Source of the DNA: Linanthus parryae
Lineage: Eukaryota > Streptophyta > Magnoliopsida > Ericales > Polemoniaceae
Reading direction: 5' to 3'
Assembly (NCBI GenBank): GCA_023055425.1
Contig: JALGPY010000001.1
Span: forward strand, 142,501,368-142,565,367
Length of the DNA: 64,000 nucleotides
Under the pieces are notes generated by a model, which made no database searches, was not told the DNA's origin, and saw only the letters and a list, made by a program, of their open reading frames with translations. Below are positions 60,082-64,000 of this stretch, one piece after another. The stretch's first letter is position 1, and each line of letters begins with the position of its first letter. The translations under genes were made by a program, and so were the position numbers.

Positions 60082-61389
60082 ATGGCGGGTGGTAAGAAAC
60101 GAAAGACGGGAGAGGGTTCGTCACAAGAAGCATCGGGATCGGGCGATCCTCAATTAGAGATTCCGCCTACTCCCCAATATGCCATCTTGACGGCCCCTTT
60201 CCCGGCTAAACCGGGTATTGTCGGCCGACGAAAGGCAAAAGCTAATTTGAAAGAGCGTAGTATTGCGCCAGGTTATTATGATAGTTACCGGTTTGTCACT
60301 CATGAGGCTCATCTTGACTCTCGTAGAGATACGTATTTGACTAAGAACGGGCAGCCCGAGAAAGCTTTTCCTTTGCACGAGGACATGCCTCAAGCAATTA
60401 AGGAAATTTATGAGCGCGAGAAGCTAGATAATTGGTTTAAGCTAGTAGGGCAGTCTAGTTCACACATTACGAGAGAGTTTTTGTTCAATTTGCGTTATGC
60501 AAAGGACGGTGAGAGTCAAGATCCTCGTCTCGTTTACTGTCGGAACGAGTGGATAGTCTTCACGCCAGAGACTATCGCTCTCGCCATGGGTTTCCCCGCT
60601 TTGAAAGATGGTTGTGGGTTAGAGACGGTTCTTCGTAGTGAGAACCTTTGGTCTCGTCTAAATGCTTTTTGCTTTGCGAAGGGGGTTGATCCATGGGACA
60701 GGAAAGGAGAGGTGATTCATTGGAAGGCCGAGAAGAGGTTTTATAGGCCGGAGGCTAGGTGGTGTTGTGAAGTGCTAGAAAACTGGGTTTTGGGAATCAC
60801 ACGAAACCCTAGTTATACTTTCCGCCTCTCTGTCTGGGCCCTATGTCTGTACACCGGGGTTAGAATTAATATTCCCAAACTGATTTGGGAGAACTGTCTT
60901 GAGAGGGTGTCTAGGACGAACAAATTGGGCCCCGGTCATACCTGCTTGATCACTCACCTAGCCAAAACTGCCGAGGTAGTCATAGGGAGAGATATGGACT
61001 TGAAACCGTTTACGGCTCGGAAGTGGCATAGGTTTGATGAGACAGCGAGGAAGAAGGGCAAGGGTAGGAGGATGAACACCTCTAGGTTTGACAACCAGGT
61101 TGCCTACGACCACCTGAGAGAGGAGATGGCCCGGGATAGACTTGAGAGAAGACGCCAGTTTGCCCACACTCGGGACAATCAGGCGAAGCTGGGGGGTTTA
61201 ATCCAGATGGTTGGCCAGTGGGTTATACAGTCTAGTGGTCAGGCACCGGGGGAGTTTGTTCCACCAGTCCCGACGGCGGATCCGTGGTTTCAGGAGGATG
61301 ACTTTGAATATGAGGTTCCGCCGAGTGAGGATGAGGAAGAAGAAGATGATGAGGAACAAGAGGAAGATGAGGAGGAAGATGACGAGTAG
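60082..61389 (+). CDS. Athila second ORF (435 aa), putative plant transposon protein in the env-like position
   Basis: Begins MAGGKKRKTGEGSSQEASGS, a basic, nuclear-signal-like start followed by a disordered stretch. A folded core follows (about residues 60-330), with LDNWFKLVGQSSSHITREFL, VFTPETIALAMGFP and YTFRLSVWALCLYTGVRINI. It resembles proteins annotated as putative plant transposon protein in many plant genomes. The C-terminus is a run of Glu/Asp (about 405-435). I see no signal peptide or transmembrane segment, so an envelope role is not supported despite its position after pol. It is intact here and reduced to a 62-bp stub in Athila A. Function is unknown. Confidence 0.85.
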   Translation: MAGGKKRKTGEGSSQEASGSGDPQLEIPPTPQYAILTAPFPAKPGIVGRRKAKANLKERSIAPGYYDSYRFVTHEAHLDSRRDTYLTKNGQPEKAFPLHEDMPQAIKEIYEREKLDNWFKLVGQSSSHITREFLFNLRYAKDGESQDPRLVYCRNEWIVFTPETIALAMGFPALKDGCGLETVLRSENLWSRLNAFCFAKGVDPWDRKGEVIHWKAEKRFYRPEARWCCEVLENWVLGITRNPSYTFRLSVWALCLYTGVRINIPKLIWENCLERVSRTNKLGPGHTCLITHLAKTAEVVIGRDMDLKPFTARKWHRFDETARKKGKGRRMNTSRFDNQVAYDHLREEMARDRLERRRQFAHTRDNQAKLGGLIQMVGQWVIQSSGQAPGEFVPPVPTADPWFQEDDFEYEVPPSEDEEEEDDEEQEEDEEEDDE

Positions 61390-63673
61390 TGGAGTGTGCC
61401 CTCATGCTAGAATTGTTGAGTCCTCGTGTTATCGTTGAGGACAACGATGCATTCTAGTGTGGGGGTGGTTGAATCCTTTTTACTAGTCAATGTCGTGTCT
61501 TTGCATCGCCAGTGTCTGCATGTAGTTAGAGGTTTTTGGTTATGTCCTTATTTTTCTTTTTGTTATTCATTTTTTTGCACGTTTTGGTATTTTTGAGTCA
61601 ACCCACCATTGTTGAGTCGTTAATCGAGTTGGCCTTGCATATAGTGTAGGTATATAAAAAAAAAAAAAAAAAAAAAAAATCTAAAAATGTGAAAAATCCA
61701 AAAAAATTAAAAATTTGAGAAAGGGCAATTGAAAAAAGCTGAAAATTCGGTAAAATCGAGAGGCGTGAGACTTTTAGGCATAGGGCGTGAATTGCGATCG
61801 AGAGTGACAATGTGAGAGTCCCTTAGTAAGTATAGAGAAACTCTCTTTACGGGAATGCGTGCCTATTTTACACACGAATTTAATTCTTTCAAATTTAAAG
61901 TGTGTGCCTAATTTTCTTACAAGAGTTGAGCTAGGTGTGAGCTAAACAAGCCGAACGTTCTTGTGTACGTCTTAGGTAGTCGCCAACCCGCCTCGTAGTG
62001 GCACACAGAACAGCTGTGCGAGGTGTGTATTAGAGCACTCACTGCTTCTAGAACTTACCTTGTAGGACCACTAGTAAACCCGTATTTGAACCATGGATTC
62101 TTTGACAACCTTTGGACTTAGGGTGACGATTCTTGGCCTTCAGCATTGATTGGTTAGAATCACCACTTTAGTGCGTCACGAGGGTGTTGTAGTTGAGGGG
62201 GTTCGATGAGGGAGTACTTCATGCTATATTTGTGTGAGTCTTACATATCGCATGCACTTCATTTGTGATCTTCGAGGGGAATGCGAGGGTGAGTGAGAGT
62301 AGGCTTGCGCACTTCGGTGTGGCGGTGTTCCATGGCATTACAACATGGACACAAGTGAGGAGAGCCGTGAGTGTGTACGTCTAATACACACGAAACTTGG
62401 GTTGGGGGAATTTAATTGGTGGATCGTGCTAGGTACCGGATCTGACTCATCATGGTGTAGGAGGTTTGGTTGGATTAGGCACGAGACAGACACTTGATCG
62501 ATTACTTGAGAGGGGACAGGATTACATTCGAGTGTGGGGGTGTCGACATTTGACTTCGGACATCGAGATTGTGTTTGCGACGACTCCATCCCCACACATG
62601 TTTCTTTAATGTTAGCGGCTTCGTTGATTTACACCAAAGATTTTATGGAGATAGGGAGAGACATTGATTTGTGATTTGTACGTGATTTTGATAGTGTCTC
62701 TCCTTACGATTACATGATTAGCTTGATTCATTGGAAGACCACTCGTGGAAGATATTGAAGGAATTATGCAGGATTTTGAGAGATTAAAAAAAAAAAAAAA
62801 AAAAAAAAATCAGAAAAAAAAGAAAAGAGAGAAAAAAAGGAGAGATGAATAAAGGTAGAATGAGAAGCTTTGTGGAAGAACGAGTGGAGAAGCGACTAGT
62901 TCACGAACGGGAAATTTTTGGTTTATGCAATATTCATGACGATGGCCGCGGAGATCGTAATTGTACCGGGGTTTGAGGGGATCGAGGGCCGGAGATGGTG
63001 AGTTTCGGGCTTGGTTTCTATCATTGTTGTGAGGGTGTGTGAGCTATGGTATTTGTGAGAATGTGACGCTTTAGGACTTGTATTCGATTCTTATCCTATT
63101 TGTCCCTAAAGCCTCATCATTTAAACCCGTTAGCGGATTAGGAGCTCGGACCTTGAACGTGGCTTAGCCTAGCGTAGCCTTTTATTTTGTGGCACACATG
63201 AAGAGGTATTGCATTCTTTTACTTAGTAAAGTTAGGTTCTCTATACTAGCTAGGGGGAATTCATGTTGACGAATTTGATTTCGAATCATTCCTTGTGTCT
63301 AGATTTCTCATCGCTTCGTGTGAATCGGTTTAAGCTAATGGAGATTGCCCAATCTCGCAAAAGAAAAGAAAAAAAATTGTATTTCAATACTTGCATTGTG
63401 AATATTGCATTTGCATATAGGTGCATTGTGTATAATCGAGTCGTGTCGACTAGTAGGAAGGATGGTTGGTGAACGGTTCTACTCGTATTAGTATGCAAGA
63501 GTTCTTGGTATTGTATGCAATGTGAGGTGATAGTATGCAAATGGCGTAGGGAAGTATGCAATGAGTAATTGGGTAGTATGCAAAGTTGGATGAATTGCGG
63601 AAAAGCGAAAGAAGCTTTGACTTGAGAGAGATGGAATTGACTTGAGAGATTTGCTCGGGACGAGCAAAAGGTA
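61390..63673 (+). other. Long 3' non-coding region of Athila B
   Basis: 2.3 kb with no credible gene, yet clearly conserved with 22976-25187 of Athila A in reverse. It contains GTGTGGGGGTG motifs at 61457-61468 and 62532-62542, and poly(A) runs at about 61655-61679 and 62787-62808. Confidence 0.7.
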
Positions 63674-63686
63674 GTGTGGGGGTAGT
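63674..63686 (+). promoter_or_regulatory. Polypurine tract of Athila B
   Basis: GTGTGGGGGTAGT directly precedes the 3' LTR, identical to that of Athila A. Confidence 0.85.
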
Positions 63687-64000
63687 TGATAACTCCGTTT
63701 TCGGAGTTATTTTATGCCTTTTATTTCTACGTTTTGCGTGCTTATAATGGAGAATTTGTCGTCTTTTGAGTAAATTGAGCGTAAATGTGAAAATACGAGT
63801 TCATGTGCAATACTTGTTGAATCCGGGCGTTTCTTTAGATTTTTGAGCTTTTTATTGTGATATGATCGCGGGTTGTGTTTTCGTGTTGTGATTCGCAGGA
63901 AAACAGGGCTTGGATGATCGTGCGGGATTTGGAAGCGAACTTCGGAAGCGAGGAACTCAAAGACAAGTCAAGAGGAGAGTCAAAAGTCAAAGGAAGTCAA
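63687..64000 (+). repeat. 3' LTR of Athila B (first 314 bp, cut by window edge)
   Basis: Matches 51163-51476 with no difference that I can see, including the terminal hairpin (63689-63710). Confidence 0.93.

Larger units (their letters stand above)
51163..64000 (+). mobile_element. Athila-type gypsy element B (near complete, apparently intact)
   Basis: 5' LTR 51163-52775, tRNA-Asp PBS, one open gag-pol, a second ORF, PPT, and the first 314 bp of the 3' LTR, which looks identical to the 5' LTR start. The left target flank is ATTGT (51158-51162); the right one is outside the window. This is the only element here with an uninterrupted pol, so it is the youngest and the best candidate for a recently active copy and for a helper of Athila A-like elements. 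Confidence 0.93.

Noticed and set aside
60082..61389. Calling the Athila second ORF an envelope glycoprotein
   Set aside because: Position alone suggests it. No signal peptide, membrane segment or cysteine pattern is visible.

Overview
The window is plant nuclear DNA, most likely from a flowering plant and probably a eudicot. One host-gene fragment sits at the far left; everything else I can identify is retrotransposon. I infer a plant from the Athila, Tat and plant-type Copia proteins, the tRNA-Asp and tRNA-iMet primer-binding sites, and an intron-bearing BABAM1/MERIT40-like first exon. I see no rRNA, tRNA, CRISPR or prokaryotic genes.

Left flank (1-8583). The first exon of the host gene is on the minus strand at 723-986, with intron 1 running off the left edge and a CT-rich leader at 987-1030. 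A decayed RNase H-bearing L1-type LINE follows on the minus strand (about 1441-6830). A second decayed LINE fragment lies head to head with it on the plus strand (about 6890-8583).

Central nest (8584-49923). A Tat-clade Ty3/gypsy element (minus strand, LTRs 8584-9173 and 49324-49923, TSD CCCAT) is inserted in the second LINE. Besides gag-PR-RT-RH-aRNH-INT it carries an opposite-strand, apparently intron-containing gene with a plant mobile domain (11513-14989). A solo LTR (9554-11393, TSD CAAGC) sits between that gene and its presumed promoter. The Tat gag is split by an Athila-type element (21502-48675) that keeps gag-protease but has lost pol and most of its second ORF. The Athila 5' LTR is split by a Copia element (30968-48321, TSD TTTTC). 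The Copia gag is split by a tandem array of a small non-coding LTR element (36051-44908): five LTRs and four internal segments, 1925 bp period, one TSD (AGCTG) around the whole block. Counting the LINE, this is a five-layer nest with nearly every boundary resolved.

Right flank (49924-64000). About 100 bp of the old target remains, then part of an LTR related to the Copia LTR (50024-51162). This is interrupted by a young, apparently intact Athila element (51163 to beyond the right edge): 5' LTR, tRNA-Asp PBS, an uninterrupted 1830-codon gag-pol, a second 435-codon ORF with an acidic tail, a PPT and the start of the 3' LTR.

Structures not explained by coding include a covarying hairpin at the start of three Athila-type LTRs, clusters of CTTCGTGCGAAG-type palindromes present both in the LTRs and in an internal region, a GTGTGGGGGT motif repeated four times at matching places in both Athila copies, the tandem LTR array, and the antisense gene of the Tat element. 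Family assignments come from reading motifs by eye; no database search was run.
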